A stretch of 64,000 nt of DNA from Clavaria fumosa (lineage: Eukaryota; Basidiomycota; Agaricomycetes; Agaricales; Clavariaceae). Where the stretch lies: assembly GCA_951802425.1 (NCBI GenBank), contig OX637794.1, positions 1,240,001 through 1,304,000 of the forward strand, given 5' to 3'. Positions 1 through 12,469 of this stretch are shown here, piece by piece (positions within the stretch are counted from its first letter, which is position 1; the number at the start of each line of letters is the position of its first letter). Position numbers and translations under genes: made by a program. The notes below the pieces were generated by a model. It did not search any database, was not told the origin of the DNA, and saw only the letters and a list, made by a program, of their open reading frames with translations.

Positions 1-119
1 ATGTTCTCTCTTCCGTTTAGACATCTATTCTAACAGGATAATATAGAATAGACTGTCTTTAGGTAACTACGAGCAAGTCCATACTTCGACTGAGCTAATA
101 GACTGTCTTTAGTCTTATT

Positions 120-3100
120 CTATATCCTCCTCCTCACTTCCATCACTTGCACTTCTAGACTCTCTGCTTGATCCAACTTCCCCTGATTCCAGTATGTAGC
201 TGCCAGATTGGCAATACTTGACAAAGTGTCTGGGTGTTCTGGCCCAAAGATCCTTTTCCTCACTTCCATCACTTGCACTTCTAGACTCTCTGCTTGATCC
301 AACTTCCCCTGATTCCAGTATGTGGCTGCCAGATTGGCAATACTTGACAAAGTGTCTGGGTGTTCTGGCCCAAGTATCCTCTTCCTCACTTCCACCACTT
401 GCACTTCTAGACTCTCTGCTTGATCCAGCTTCCCCTGATTCCAGTATGTGGCTGCCAGATTGGCAATACTTGACAAAGTGTCTGGGTGTTCTGGCCCAAG
501 TATCCTTTTCCTCACTTCCATCACTTGCACTGCTAGACTCTCTGCTTGATCCAACTTCCCCTGATTCCTGTATGTGGCTGCCAGATTGGTGATACTTTCC
601 AAAGTGTCTGGGTGTTCTGGCCCAAGCATTCTCTTCCTCACTTCCACCACTTGCACTTGTAGACTCTCTGCTTGATCCAACTTCCCCTGATTCCTGTATG
701 TGGCTGCCAGATTGACAATACTTTTCAAAGTGTCTGGGTGTTCTGGCCCAAGTATCCTCTTCCTCACTTCCACCACTTGCACTTCTAGACTCTCTGCTTG
801 ATCCAGCTTCCCCTGATTCCTGTATGTGGCTGCCAGATTGGCAATACTTGACAAAGTGTCTGGGTGTTCTGGCCCAAGGATCCTTTTCCTCACTTCCATC
901 ACTTGCACTTCTAGACTCTCTGCTTGATCCAACTTCCCCTGATTCCAGTATGTGGCTGCCAGATTGGCAATACTTGACAAAGTGTCTGGGTGTTCTGGCC
1001 CAAGTATCCTTTTCCTCACTTCCACCACTTGCACTTCTAGACTCTCTGCTTGATCCAACTTCCCCTGATTCCAGTATGTGGCTGCCAGATTGGCAATACT
1101 TGACAAAGTGTCTGGGTGTTCTGGCCCAAGTATCCTCTTCCTCACTTCCATCACTTGCACATTTAGACTCTCTGCTTCATCCAACTTCCCCTGACTCCAG
1201 TATGTGGCTGCCAGATTGGCAATATTTTTCAATGTATCTGGGTGTTCTGGCCCAAGTATCCTCTTCCTCAGTTCCATCATTTGCACTTCTAGACTCTCTG
1301 CTTGATCCAACTTCCCCTGATTCCTGTATGTGGCTGCCAGATTGGTGATACTTTTCAAAGTGTCTGGGTGTTCTGGCCCAAGTATCCTCTTCCTCACTTC
1401 CATCACTTGCACTTCTAGACTCTCTGCTTGATCCAACTTCCCCTGATTCCAGTATGTGGCTGCCAGATTGGCAATACTTGACAAAGTGTCTGGGTGTTCT
1501 GGCCCAAGTATCCTCTTCCTCACTTCCATCACTTGCACTTCTAGACTCTCTGCTTGATCCAACTTCCCCTGATTCCAGTATGTAGCTGCCAGATTGGCAA
1601 TACTTGACAAAGTGTCTGGGTGTTCTGGCCCAAGTATTCTCTTCCTCACTTCCATCACTTGCACTTCTAGACTCTCTGCTTGATCCAACTTCCCCTGATT
1701 CTTGTATGTAGCTGCCAGATTGGAAATACTTGACAAAGTGTCTGGGTGTTCTGGCCCAAGCATCCTTTTCCTCACTTCCACCACTTGCACTTCTAGACTC
1801 TCTGCTTGATCCAACTTCCCCTGATTCCAGTATGTGGCTGCCAGATTGGCAATACTTTTCAAAGTGTCTGGGTGTTCTGGCCCAAGCATCCTCTTCCTCA
1901 CTTCCATCACTTGCACTTCTAGACTCTCTGCTTGATTCAACTTCCCCTGATTCCTGTATGTGGATGCCAGATTGGCAATACTTTCCAAAGTGTCTGGGTG
2001 TTCTGGCCCAAGCATCCTTTTCCTCACTTCCACCACTTGCACTTCTAGACTCTCTGCTTGATCCAACTTCCCCTGATTGCTGTATGTAGCTGCCAGATTG
2101 GAAATACTTTTCAAAGTGTCTGGGTGTTCTGGCCCAAGCATCCTTTTCCTCACTTCCACCACTTGCACTTCTAGACTCTCTGCTTGATCCAACTTCCCCT
2201 GATTCCTGTATGTAGCTGCCAGATTGGAAATACTTTTCAAAGTGTCTGGGTGTTCTGGCCCAAGCATCCTTTTCCTCACTTCCACCACTTGCACATTTAG
2301 ACTCTCTGATTCATCCAACTTCCCCTGATTCCAGTATGTGGCTGCCAGATTGGCAATACTTGACAAAGTGTCTGGGTGTTCTGGCCCAAGTATCCTCTTC
2401 CTCACTTCCATCACTTGCACATTTAGACTCTCTGCTTGATCCAACTTCCCCTGACTCCAGCATGTGGCTGCCAGATTGGCAATACTTGACAAAGTGTCTG
2501 GGTGTTCTGGCCCAAGTATCCTATTCCTCACTTCCATCACTTGCACTTCTAGACTCTCTGCTTGATCCAACTTCCCCTGATTCCTGTATGTGACTGCCAG
2601 ATTGGCACTACTTAACAAAGTGTCTGGGTGTTCTGGCCCAAGCATCCTTTTCCTCACTTCCACCACTTGCACTTCTATACTCTCTGCTTGATCCAACTTC
2701 CCCTGATTCCTGTATGTGGCTGCCAGATTGGCAATACTTGACAAAGTCTTTGGGTGTTTTGCCCCAAGGATCCTATTGCACATATGCCTTGCATGCGCAT
2801 AATGTGTTGCTGCTTCCTTGTAATAACTATTCACAAAGTACACCAATCCTAAACTACTCTCTTCCAAAATACCCTTTTCTTCATCAATCATCTGTGTGGT
2901 AATGTTCACAGTTTTGCAATGTCCCTCATTTTTAAAAATGTGTGGCATGAGTAACTTGCAATATCTGTAGTCTTCAGCAGTCCTTGGCCATGTGATTGAA
3001 TGACACAGCATTCTCCTTGTCATAAGACAACTTATCTGCTGGTCCATCCTTGACAATCTATCCCAGCTCCACAAGTGCACCAATGGGTGCATAGAGTAGA

Positions 3101-4566
3101 TATTGCCTTCCAGACTCTTGATAAGGGAAAATGATAACAAGATGGCAATCCCTTCCCTCAACCAAGCATTATCCCATTTGCCTTCCTTGTTTATTTGTAG
3201 CAATGTAGCATGAAATTTTGAGAATGCTTCTGATACATGTCTCCTTTGCTTTCTGCCCCTGGATATAGAGGAGACCACCCTCTGGAACAGCTTGACTTCT
3301 TTGGCTCTCCTATCAGTCACTGAATTGACTGCTGCTCTTTGGAATATCTCTTCTGATATACTTTCATGATGAAGTGAAGAAAATATTTGTAGCAGGAGGA
3401 TGGCACTCTTGGCAGCCTGGAGATTCTTGCTGTTTTCTTGTCCTGCAGCTCTGGCTGCTATGGCTTGGAATGACAGGTCCCATGTTCCATACACTGCCTG
3501 ACCATAGTTTGATGCTCCCCTGAATGATGGATGTGCTAGCAGATCATGGTGATGTTGCTGATATTTCCCAAGGTATTCACCAAGTTCACAGAGACCAGAA
3601 GCAATATATGCTCCAGCTTGGTCAACTGCCAAAGGCAAACAGCATAATTCAGCCACAACAGGCTGAGAGGTGTTCCTCAATGATTCAGCAAATTCATCAA
3701 GGCATGCAGCCTTCAATAGTAAAGATATTGCTTCCTGCTCCTCCATCTTCTCAACCTCCTCCCATGCCTGAGGATGCACAGTGCGGCGCACATCTGGATT
3801 TCTGCTTGTGATCAACAAGTTTCCATGACTGCCTCTGGGAGTGAACTTGGAGAGCATGTCAAGATCACTTGCATTGTCAAATACAAGTATCCAGTTCTCC
3901 TTGGCAGTGTAAGACAGCCACAGGAGCACAGACTCCACAGAGCTTTGGACTCCGCATGACCGAGCAGCAGGGACTTCTGCAATGTCTTTGACACTTTGCT
4001 CAGCAGTCTCGTTGTTGGTCGCATCAATCCAAAGCACTTCCCAGAACCTGGCAGGATTGGTGAGATTGACAGAACCAGTGCCGGAGCAGACCAGACTCAC
4101 AAATCCCTGTTCTGTTCAACAAATCTCAAACAAATCTGAGTCTTCCCCGCACCACCCATTCCATATAGCAGAAATTGTTTCTGGCACTCGATCGGCATGC
4201 TGAAGTGATCTCGGAGTCTGTCTAGATAGCCTTCACGCCCAGTGAAGAGAGGACTGGACGGAGGCATCAAGCGGTATGGAGTCCTTGGCTGTAATTGTTT
4301 GGGCACATTGGCAGCAGCCTGATCTACGTTTCAGGTGAGACACGGACTTGTATGATTCTACGTATATGATATTGTTCCTACTCACTGTAAATGGTGTAAG
4401 TATTGATATTGATTGTTCTGTTATCAACGATGCTGAGGTTATGACTACCAACATCGCCGCCGCGACCAGTTGCACTGGACGTATCTAGAGAGAAGAATCA
4501 ATATCATGTGGCACGAGACCATGCAGGCTACTCACTGATTGTTGCGAAACTGAAGTCTTGACTCAT
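120..4566 (-). CDS. NB-ARC/TPR NLR-type protein, 3'-truncated (left copy)
   Basis: Predicted STAND NTPase (fungal NLR) thought to sense a ligand through C-terminal repeats. Exons read on the minus strand: 4566-4536, 4484-4386, 4323-4101 and 4047-120, all with GT-AG introns (three donors are GTGAGT), giving about 1,426 residues in frame. The P-loop GMGGAGKT lies near residues 98-105, followed by a Walker B-like WILVFDNASD, LLITSRN and an LPLA motif. Then come 21 tandem 42-residue kinesin-light-chain-like TPR units (consensus LGPEHPDTLSSIANLAATY). The frame stops just after RRRI at 120-122, exactly where the sequence departs from the right copy, so the tail is lost. The N-terminus is short (about 60 residues before the FTGRE box) with no recognisable effector domain. 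Very similar to the gene at 19694-22508. Exon 4 is strongly CpG-poor. Confidence 0.85.
122..2780 (-). repeat. Tandem 126-bp TPR-encoding repeats, 21 units
   Basis: Twenty-one consecutive 42-codon units, nearly identical in nucleotide sequence, form the 3' two thirds of the left NLR. Differences concentrate at a few codons: the residue after DTL (S, K, E or L), the residue before NL (A, S, T or V), the residue after TY (W, R, S or K), the residue before VQ (E or N, rarely Q or A) and the M/V before E. Long antisense reading frames on the plus strand are by-products of the repetition. Confidence 0.95.
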
Positions 4567-6111
4567 GATAAGGCCAACGGTGAAGAGGAGGGTGTTATCG
4601 ATGCCAATCAGCGCCAGTCTGCTGCGCAGTTGCCCTTGCTGTATGTCACGTGCTCATTTACAGCAATGGCCGTGATCCTCGTCCGCCTCCTTTTGTTCGA
4701 GACCTTTGTTCTTCTCTTACCCGCCGCATCCGAGGATCCCCCAGCGCTCTACGGATTGTCGTAAGACTGCTTTGGGATCTCCGCTAGTACCTGCGAGCAA
4801 GAGCGGCGGGAAGAGGAAACCGCCTGGGGGACCATTCGCGCCTTCCTTTGAGCCTCCTCCTGGCGCCTCATACTCATCTCTCAGGGCGCCCCTTGGGTCT
4901 CGAACCAACCCCCTCCCATGGGACCTCCTGGTGAGACACCGACTTCGGGCGAGGCTCCGACGCTGGCCCTTCCCACTCCTTCACGCTCTGCCCCACTGTC
5001 CGCAATGCCCACTGTCCGCAATGCCCACGCCGCACAGGCCCCGTGGTCGGGTTTGGCGCCGCCGCTCGCCCCAGCCTTTGGTGATGCGGAGGCATCACAA
5101 ACACTCTCCGCTCCATCTGTGTCCACACGTGTCGGGGTCGCACTATCTCCTTCCACCTCCGGGTTGGATTTGAATGAGAAGCCTGGACTGTTCCTACCTT
5201 CAATTGCGCCCACTCTTAGCATGGACTAGGTGCTCAGTCACCGATCTTCGCAGGAATCATGACACTTGCTGTCGAGCAGCTTGTGCAGTTACACCTGCCT
5301 CACACGGGCCTTCCTCTGCCCTGGCTGTTCCATTCCCTGAGATGCTCTTTTTAACGCTGACGGCGACTTTCGGATCATTTCTTGTTATCGATCTCATTCA
5401 TCTACCATCAGTGACCCTGACCACATCCGTAACTCCAGTAGCTAAAGGTTGAGAATTAGCTTGACTCGATAACAGCGCAACTCCCGTAGCCCACACTCAT
5501 GGATATGTCTGTCAGCAACGCATCGGCTCTCTTCGAGGAGTTAGGCTCGAGGCATGGGCTCCTCGGATCACTGTCACATTGACAATGCGGCTCCACGCTA
5601 CAATGTCGCCTCCGCGTCTGTGCGGCCCCTCGGTTTACGCATAACTGCGCGAGCGTTGGCGCACATCCACCCGCCCCTTCTGCGACCCTGTTACCAGCAA
5701 TCAAGTGTGTCGTGCCCGCTTGTGGAACAAGAACATTCACAACCCCGTCGCAATGAGCGAGAAGCAACGCATGATATTGGCCGCGCTTTGGTCCAAAGCA
5801 AAGTGCTAAAGAGGACCATATCTTTGCCATGATCAATAGGTGCCCAGACATAGACCTGTCGTTGAGTAATCTCTGCAACCGGGGCGTCCAGTACTTCGGT
5901 AACTCGAGTTGCGTTCTGCGGAGAGAGCGAAGCCCATGGAGCGTGTGCAGCATCAGAATATTTAGAGGGCATTGGTGTAAGGTTTTCGCCAATAAAATGA
6001 CTGGGATCTCAAATTCTGCATACACAAGAAAGTTCGCTCTACCACTATAGAACAAAAACGTGTTTTGAAAGGCTCGCAGTGGGAGATGTCACATTTGTGA
6101 CACTCCCATGG
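4567..6111. other. NLR upstream region, no confident gene
   Basis: This stretch precedes the left NLR start codon and is duplicated at 18471-19693. It is CpG-rich between about 4,850 and 5,450, unlike NLR exon 4. Several short reading frames are open in both copies (for example 5174-5452 plus and its partner at 18946-19230 minus), but they show no recognisable domain, and indels between the copies do not respect any one frame. I read it as promoter or leader sequence, possibly with degraded coding matter. Confidence 0.4.
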
Positions 6112-6216
6112 CCTCGACGCGAACTGCCTCCGCGGCGGTTCCGTCGCTGACTCGCGTCTTGTAAGTTCCTCTTCTCCTCTGTACGACCACCATCTCACCA
6201 GTTAAAGCCAACCGCA

Positions 6217-7742
6217 ATGCCCGCCGTAGCATGGCTCAGTGCCAAGTTCTTGAACCGCCACCGTCGCAAGGCGGATAACCTCGAACAGTTCAGACACTCG
6301 TTCGAGAACCTAACTCTGAGCCCCGAGAAAGATGATCATGAGGAAGTTGGAAGGGTACACCGCCCTGAATTACCACCACCACCACCACCACCACCGAAAC
6401 CTCGTCGATGCCCGCCAGACTTTGTCGGCGGCTTTCGTCCAGACTTAGGCGCGTCCCCGACGCCTCCGCCGTCCGGGCGCCGGATTGTGTCATCTCCAAG
6501 CCCAGCCGCCGCTCCTGGATTCGATCCGGGGCCCCTGCCGCGACTGCCCGCAATGCCCGTCCCGCAGATCTCGCTGACGATGCAGCACGCGCTGAGCACG
6601 TTCCCTCACACAACGTGTCCGCAGCCCGGTCTTGGCGTCGACGCGCCGCTTACTCGGCCCGTCTCTGCGTCTGCAGTACAACCTCAAGCGCAATCCGTGT
6701 CCGCCCCTCGCACTCGACGCGCTGCGTCTGTCCCGCCGTCGCCCTCCACCTCCGTCGCGGCATCCGTCACGGTTCAGTGCAGCGGCAGCAAGCAGAACGG
6801 TGAACGCTGCACGCGTCCTGTGAAGCTCGGTCCACCCATTGTCATGCATGACCCGGACCTCATTGACGAAATCGAGCGCTTCTGTTGGCAACATCGCGAC
6901 AAGGTTTTGAAGCCGAGTGGATTCTATTTGAAGAACACTTTCCTTCCGTATGAAGGTGACTTCTTCATCGAACATTCCTCTTATCCTCCTGACTATTGAT
7001 TCGTGCAGATTATATCCCAAGTTATTTGCATCCAAGCACTCAAGCCGCCTTGAGGATTGAGATGGCCAAATCCCCGAGCGAAAAGGACGAGCCTGGCTAC
7101 ATCTACACGTACGAAATCAAGGGTACATATACAGTGTGTCCTTTACCATGAAACATAAATTGACCCACAGTTTCAGATCCAAACAATCCTCATCTAATGC
7201 TCAAGGTCGGGCGCACGAAGAAGCTCATCAAGCGGCTGAACGACTGGGACAAGCAGTGCCCGTCGAAGGAGCAGTTTTTGCGCGGCTGGTGGCCAAACGG
7301 GCCGAAGAATGACACTACTGACCGGCTCAACGGACGCGTGAGGCCTGGTCCCGCAGGCAAGTGCTCCCACCGCCTCGAACGGCTCATTCATATCGAATTG
7401 GCGGACCTGGCAATGAGCTGGGTATACCTCGACCCCAATTGGCCGCGCGTCATGGCCAAGAATGCCATTGCCGAAACGGAAAGTAGTGCAGGCAGCATGT
7501 GGGCCGCGCTTGGTAAGAAAGGAATGAAGCAGATGAAGGAAGTTTGCCCTGACTGTAAGCTTGACTTTGGTGACTCGCTGATGTAGTGCTCTAATGGTTC
7601 ACATCAATCAGGTGGCAGAGAGCACAAAGAGATATTTTCATTTGCCAGATTTCCTCAAGGGAGGATGCATGGAAAGGAGTGGGAAGACATAGTCCGCCCT
7701 GTCATTGACAGATGGGGAAGGTTCGTGGAGGAGCATTTGTGA
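6217..7742 (+). CDS. GIY-YIG / T5orf172 (DUF1766, Mug113-like) protein
   Basis: Exons 6217-6955, 7009-7122, 7177-7554 and 7612-7742 join in frame to 453 residues. Residues 1-190 are low-complexity and rich in Pro, Ser and Ala, with a run of eight prolines. The C-terminal half is the T5orf172/DUF1766 domain related to GIY-YIG nucleases, as in the fission yeast meiotic protein Mug113. Visible landmarks are GYIYTYEI, LKVGRTKKLIKRLNDW, HRLERLIHIEL, a Cys pair CPDC, HKEIF and a final RWGRFVEEHL. The family is widespread in fungi and its role is unknown; nuclease activity is inferred from the fold only. The ATG at 6217 is the first in frame and lies about 106 bp beyond the edge of the inverted duplication. 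Confidence 0.85.
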
Positions 7743-8081
7743 AAGCTGTATTCCCTCGCATGCATACCTTCACATCTATGCTAACATTTATACCTATGCA
7801 ATTGTGTATACATGACATTCGGAATGGGAGAACCTCTGCACATGCGAAAGACATGGTACCAATACGATCTGGTTCCACGTGACATGGTGGGGTGCGGTCA
7901 GAGTTCCAAATGTCTGCTTGTAATGCCCCGCCAGACGCTCATGATACTCAAGACTCTTTCACACTGCGAGTTCAGGGTCGTCAGGGCAAATCCCCTTCAA
8001 GTCTTTTTCGCGAATTCACAGTATCTTGCCTACTAGGCAATAGCTTTCGCTACTTTTCTTCCACGGGCAATCCCTCAAAAG

Positions 8082-11000
8082 ATGAACGCGTACTGGTTGC
8101 AGAACATAAACCATCAGGGTAGATCGGCCTACAACAGCAATCCTGATGCATACCAGGTATTTCGCAACATCAAGGACTTTGGAGCTGTCGGAGATGGCTT
8201 TGCGGATGACACAGCTGCTATCAAGTTCGTGTTTTCGACTCTTCTACGCGGCCATTCTTTTGAATTCCTCTGATAGCAATGCAATATCTTCTGGTGGTCG
8301 TTGCGGAGGCGGGACGTGCGGGTCATCGACGTGCGCATGGTCACATAACGCTTGCTTTCGCTATTTCTATCCGACCAACCAACAGAGTTACTCCAGCTCT
8401 CGTATTTTTCCCTCAAGGGTGAGGGAAGGGTTATGCTTCTGTGTATCGTCCACTCATCTGGGAGACTTTCAAGAACTTATCGTATCTCTTCGCCCATCAT
8501 TGCATATTATTACACCCAATTAGTGGGTGATGCTAAATCGCCACCGACTCTTCTCGCGAGCCCGGATTTTGTCGGCATTGCGGTCATTGGTGTGCCTGTT
8601 CTCCCCTTCATTTGTGTGTTTGTCTCCTTAAACGCATTCGCATTAGACGCGGATCCCTATATTCCGGGAGGTGGTGGCGCCCAGTGGTACCAAAATACGA
8701 ACAATTTGTCAGTTTTTTCTCTATCCGTCGAATCCAAAACTTGGCATCTGCGTTTACCCTTCTGCTAGTTACCGCTCCGTGCGGAATTTCTTGATTGACT
8801 TACGACAGGTGCCTGCCTCGGCAACCGCAACCGGTTTGCACTGGCAAGTCTCTCAAGCTACATCTCTTTTCAACGTTGTCGTGGAGATGAACGATGGAGA
8901 TGATACTCGACATCAGGGTTCAATGTTCTCATATTTCTTGTGAAGCAACACAGTTGTTGATGCGGATTCTTTCCAGGGATTTTCATGGAAAATGGAAGGT
9001 AGGCTCCGTGTGCATGCAGGTGCCGGATGAGTTGATGTTCTTACTTCACCATCAGTGGCGGGTTGATGAGTGGTGCGTTTTACGTAACCTACATAATTTC
9101 CGCTACTGAAATACTACTCAAGACCTCGTCTTTAACGGAGGTACCAGATTTCACGATCGACAGCTGAATATTATTGATCATTGTACTCACAGGCCGATTT
9201 GGGATGTGGGTCGGGAATCAGCAATTTACGGTTAGGAATCTCACCGTGAACAACGCTAAGACAGGTGAGAGAATCGATGCCATTCAAACCTCATCTCATC
9301 TCGTTTCCAAGCCGTATTCGCTACTTGGAACTGGGGTGCGTCCACGTCTGAGCGTCGTTTGAGATGTCATTTCAATGGTTCCTAGGATGGACTTTCCAAC
9401 GCGTCTCGATCAATAATTGTCGAATTGGTTTTGAATTGACTATGGGAGGCCCCGGTGGAGATTCGGCAAGTCATTTCAACTGATCGTCTCCACGAGCGGT
9501 TCCGCTCACGTTTCTTCAAGCCCGTTGGGGCAGAGGCCATCTTAGACACCGTAGTGACCAGCACCCTCATTTTTGTTCAGACGTCTGCAGCGAGTGGCGG
9601 CGCGCTTGCCGGTTCTATCGTACTCAACAACGTCACACTTTTCAATGTGCCTATCGCCGTGGGCGTCAAAGACGGGGCCACGGTGTTACCCGGCGGTAAT
9701 GTAACCATTGCAAGTTGGGGTCAAGGAAACATCTATGCAGGAGTGAACCCTGCCGGATCCTACGTCCAAGGCGATATTCACGATTTCAGCAAACCGGCCA
9801 GTTTGCTTGACGACTCTGGCAGAATATTTGGTGAGCCCCCTGCCCCTCTCAACCTTGTTTTACTGATGACTTGCTCCGTCGTAGTGAAGCCGCACCCCCA
9901 ATATGCAGATCTTTCCTTAGACCAGATTGTGAGTGCAAGGGATTTTGGGGCATTAGGCGATGGACATACAGACGATACCGCCGCCCTTCAAAACCTCTTC
10001 AATCAGGTCCGTCAATTCAGTTTGAACAGCTATCAATGCGTGACCGTGTTGTACAGTTTTCTGGAACCCACTTAATCTTTTTGGATGCTGGCACATACAT
10101 CGTCACGTCCACGCTTATGGTTCCAGCCGGTACTCAACTTATAGGAGAGGCTTGGTCCGTCATAGCGGGCCGCGGAGATGCCTTCGCAAACCAGGACGAC
10201 CCGCAGGTAGTTGTGAGGGTAGGAGAAGTAGGCTCCATGGGCGTGACGGAGATCTCAGATGTCGTCTTCACCACCATCGGGCCAGGTGAGTGGGAACTGG
10301 CAGTATGAGGTAAACTTGTACTAATAGCCGTCATAGCGGCCGGGGCCATCGTAATAGAATGGAATGTGCGTGACCCGGATGGTCAGAAGGGAGCGGCTGG
10401 CATGTGGGACACGCACGTCAGGCTCGGTGGAGGTGCTTTTCCCGTGTCCAAGTCTCATGGTTGCCTGTTGACCCTCACCTGACGAACGTGGTAGCCGCGG
10501 GCACCAATCTCCAGCGGAACTGCTCTTCTGGAGCCAACGACCCAGGTTGCATCGCTGCATTCCTAGCTTTACATTTAACGCCGCAGTCGAGTGCCTACCT
10601 TGAGGTGTGTTCTGTTTGTGCAAGCTTTTCGAGGACGCTGCAGCAATGCTCTCTATTGTAGGGCACATGGGTATGGCTCGCGGATCACGACCTTGACGGA
10701 GACTCGCAAATCACCATCTTTAGTGCACGAGGTGTGGTTGTCCGGCCGATGAGCAGACGTGCTGGCTCACCTTGCCCCAGGCATACTCTCGGAGTCCCAA
10801 GGACCTGTCTGGATGATCGGCACCTGTGAGCTTGCACTACTTTCAGCAATCTTTCCGCGCCTTACTGAAGTCACCGATCAGCATGTTCGCACGGTTCTGT
10901 TGCTCCTTGTGCGGCAAGTCATTGACGACTTTCTGTGCCAGCCGAGCACCACACGCTGTACCAGTATAATATAGTGAACGCGAGGGACCATTACATGGGC

Positions 11001-11567
11001 CTTATTCAGACCGAAACGGTGCGTCGTCCTCCACAACCTATCCGGCCACCCGGGAACTGATAGATTGGATTGTCGGGCGCTTCAGCCGTACTACCAGCCT
11101 TCGCCTCCTCCTCCTGACCCGTTCCGTATAAATCCAGCTTACAATGATCCTACGTTCGATGGCATGACAGCAGCTTGGGGCCTTCGAATTCGCAATTCGC
11201 ATGACATCGTCGTTTTTGGTGCGGCTCTGAGCTTGTCGCACCGACGGACTTACCTCATTCACACATATTTTCCCCTTAGGAGCTGGTTTGTACAGCTTCT
11301 TCCAGGTAAACTAACGCTTTACGCCAATTTTGGGAGTTCACCGATGCATGTCTCTCGCAGAACTATAGCTCGAGTTGCATTGCCAGCCGAAGTTGCCAAG
11401 CTCAGACGGTCGATTTAGATGACGATTCCACGGTATCCATCTATAGTCTGGCGACGGTGGCGACTACGTTCCAAATAAGCGTTAATGGGCAAGGCATTGT
11501 AGACCAGGGCAACAACGTCAACGGTTTCAGTTCTACCGTGACTCTCTGGCGCAGCTCGAATACATGA
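8082..11567 (+). CDS. GH55 exo-beta-1,3-glucanase (pectate-lyase-like double beta-helix)
   Basis: About 23 small exons with introns near 50-115 nt encode roughly 730 residues that match the GH55 family from end to end. Two tandem beta-helix modules begin with NIKDFGAVGDGFADDTAAI (about 8167-8225) and ARDFGALGDGHTDDTAAL (about 9940). Other landmarks are YYYTQLVGDA, TGLHWQVSQATSLFNVV, GGPGGDS, LDAGTYIVTSTLMVPAGTQL, GMWDTHVRLGG, WLADHDLDGDSQITIF, SESQGPVWMIGT, EHHTLYQYN and PYYQPSPPPP. Known members release glucose from beta-1,3-glucan (laminarin, fungal wall). The intron at 9466-9580 is of the GC-AG type. Oddity: frame and homology start at the ATG at 8082, directly at the mature-like sequence YWLQNINHQG. 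I find no signal peptide exon upstream, so secretion is uncertain or the first exon is lost. Confidence 0.88.
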
Positions 11568-11829
11568 ACAAATTAGTATTTCAACTGTTTCTGTCCAATG
11601 TCCGTGCCGTACATAATGCAGTCCGTGTACAGTCCATTGAAAGCATCCTTGTATGTACTTACTCGTCTGTCCGTACTAGGCACGATTGCGTCCGTCGTAT
11701 GTATATACCTGCGCTTTTTTTTCTTTCTCGCTTCTCGCATTAAGGCCAGCCACTGGCTAGAGCGTGACAGGGACTGTGTACAGGCTGACTGGAATGCAGA
11801 TCAGATTTGGTGGCCCTGTGCTGTCAGCC

Positions 11830-12469
11830 CTATAGTAAATCTGAGGGGAACCTATTAAAAACCTGTGGCAGAGGGGTCTGGGCGACGCGGATGCTTACGT
11901 CGAAGGAATTGCCACAGGCAAAGAACCCCCCAGTAAAGTCGATGGTCAAAAATGCGCCCAGCTGGGCATTCTGACCGTTTGACCGTAACTGGAAGTTCGC
12001 GGGATGTGCGCACATGTTCGAGCTGGCTTGGGCGAGGAGGGTGAACTGGCCCCAGGTACTGCAGGCAGGCTGCTGCACGGCGTTGATTAGGCTCCTCAGC
12101 GGGAATTTACTCCCATTTTGGACTAAAGCGAGCGGCGTCAACAAGACAGTCTGGGGGTGGGAAGGAATTGGATGAGTCGCTGACGGGCTACTAGCTTCCC
12201 CTGGTCGAAGTAGAATTGGGCAGGTGGTGTCGCGCCTGTGAGGGACGTGAAGCCACTTCCCGTGGGACTGATCCGCACCGGCTAATAAACCACGATGAAG
12301 ATGCGTTGCCAGAAGAGAAAAAGGGAGATGAGCATACGAGTAAATTCGCCGCGTTGTTACTGGAAGAGACGAGGTAGAACAGAGGCGTATCTGCGCGAGG
12401 CAGTATGCTTGATGTGATGGCGGGGAAAAGGAAAGACAAACAAAACACGGAAGCGAAAAAACCCTTCAT
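11830..12469 (-). CDS. Small secreted protein, unknown function
   Basis: Begins at the ATG at 12469 with a clear signal peptide (about 20 hydrophobic residues, MKGFFASVFCLSFLFPAITS, then SILPRAD). The first exon ends near 12338 after NAANLL, followed by an intron ending TTTATTAG and a second exon with PVRISPTGSGFTSLTG and FYFDQGKL. A second intron, GTAGCC to CCCCCAG, joins to TVLLTPLALVQNGSKFPLRS, a CSTWGQFTL segment, QNAQLGAFLTIDF and GGFFACGNSFD. The 3' end is uncertain: a possible last intron starts at GTAAGC just after FD. Mature length is about 150-180 residues. It resembles conserved small secreted proteins of mushrooms with no assigned function. It is convergent with the GH55 gene. Confidence 0.7.

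Larger units (their letters stand above)
120..6111 (-). repeat. Left arm of large inverted duplication (NLR plus upstream)
   Basis: Read on the minus strand this arm matches 18471-22508 read on the plus strand, from a CCATGG/TGTCACAAATGTGACA block at about 6090-6111 down through the NLR. Differences are indels: about 150 bp extra here near 5895-6055, about 115 bp extra near 4700-4820, a 9-bp in-frame insertion in NLR exon 2, and 21 against about 8 TPR units. The match is inverted and the arms are about 12.4 kb apart. Confidence 0.85.

Noticed and set aside
218..2902. Plus-strand frames with repeated MWLPDWQY and LLDSLLDPTSPDS peptides
   Set aside because: They are the antisense of the 126-bp TPR repeats; the unit length is a multiple of three, so antisense frames stay open by periodicity.
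4706..5452. Overlapping frames on both strands upstream of the left NLR, partly kept in the right arm
   Set aside because: No domain, no start conserved in both copies, and indels between arms shift the frames; retained similarity is explained by recent duplication.
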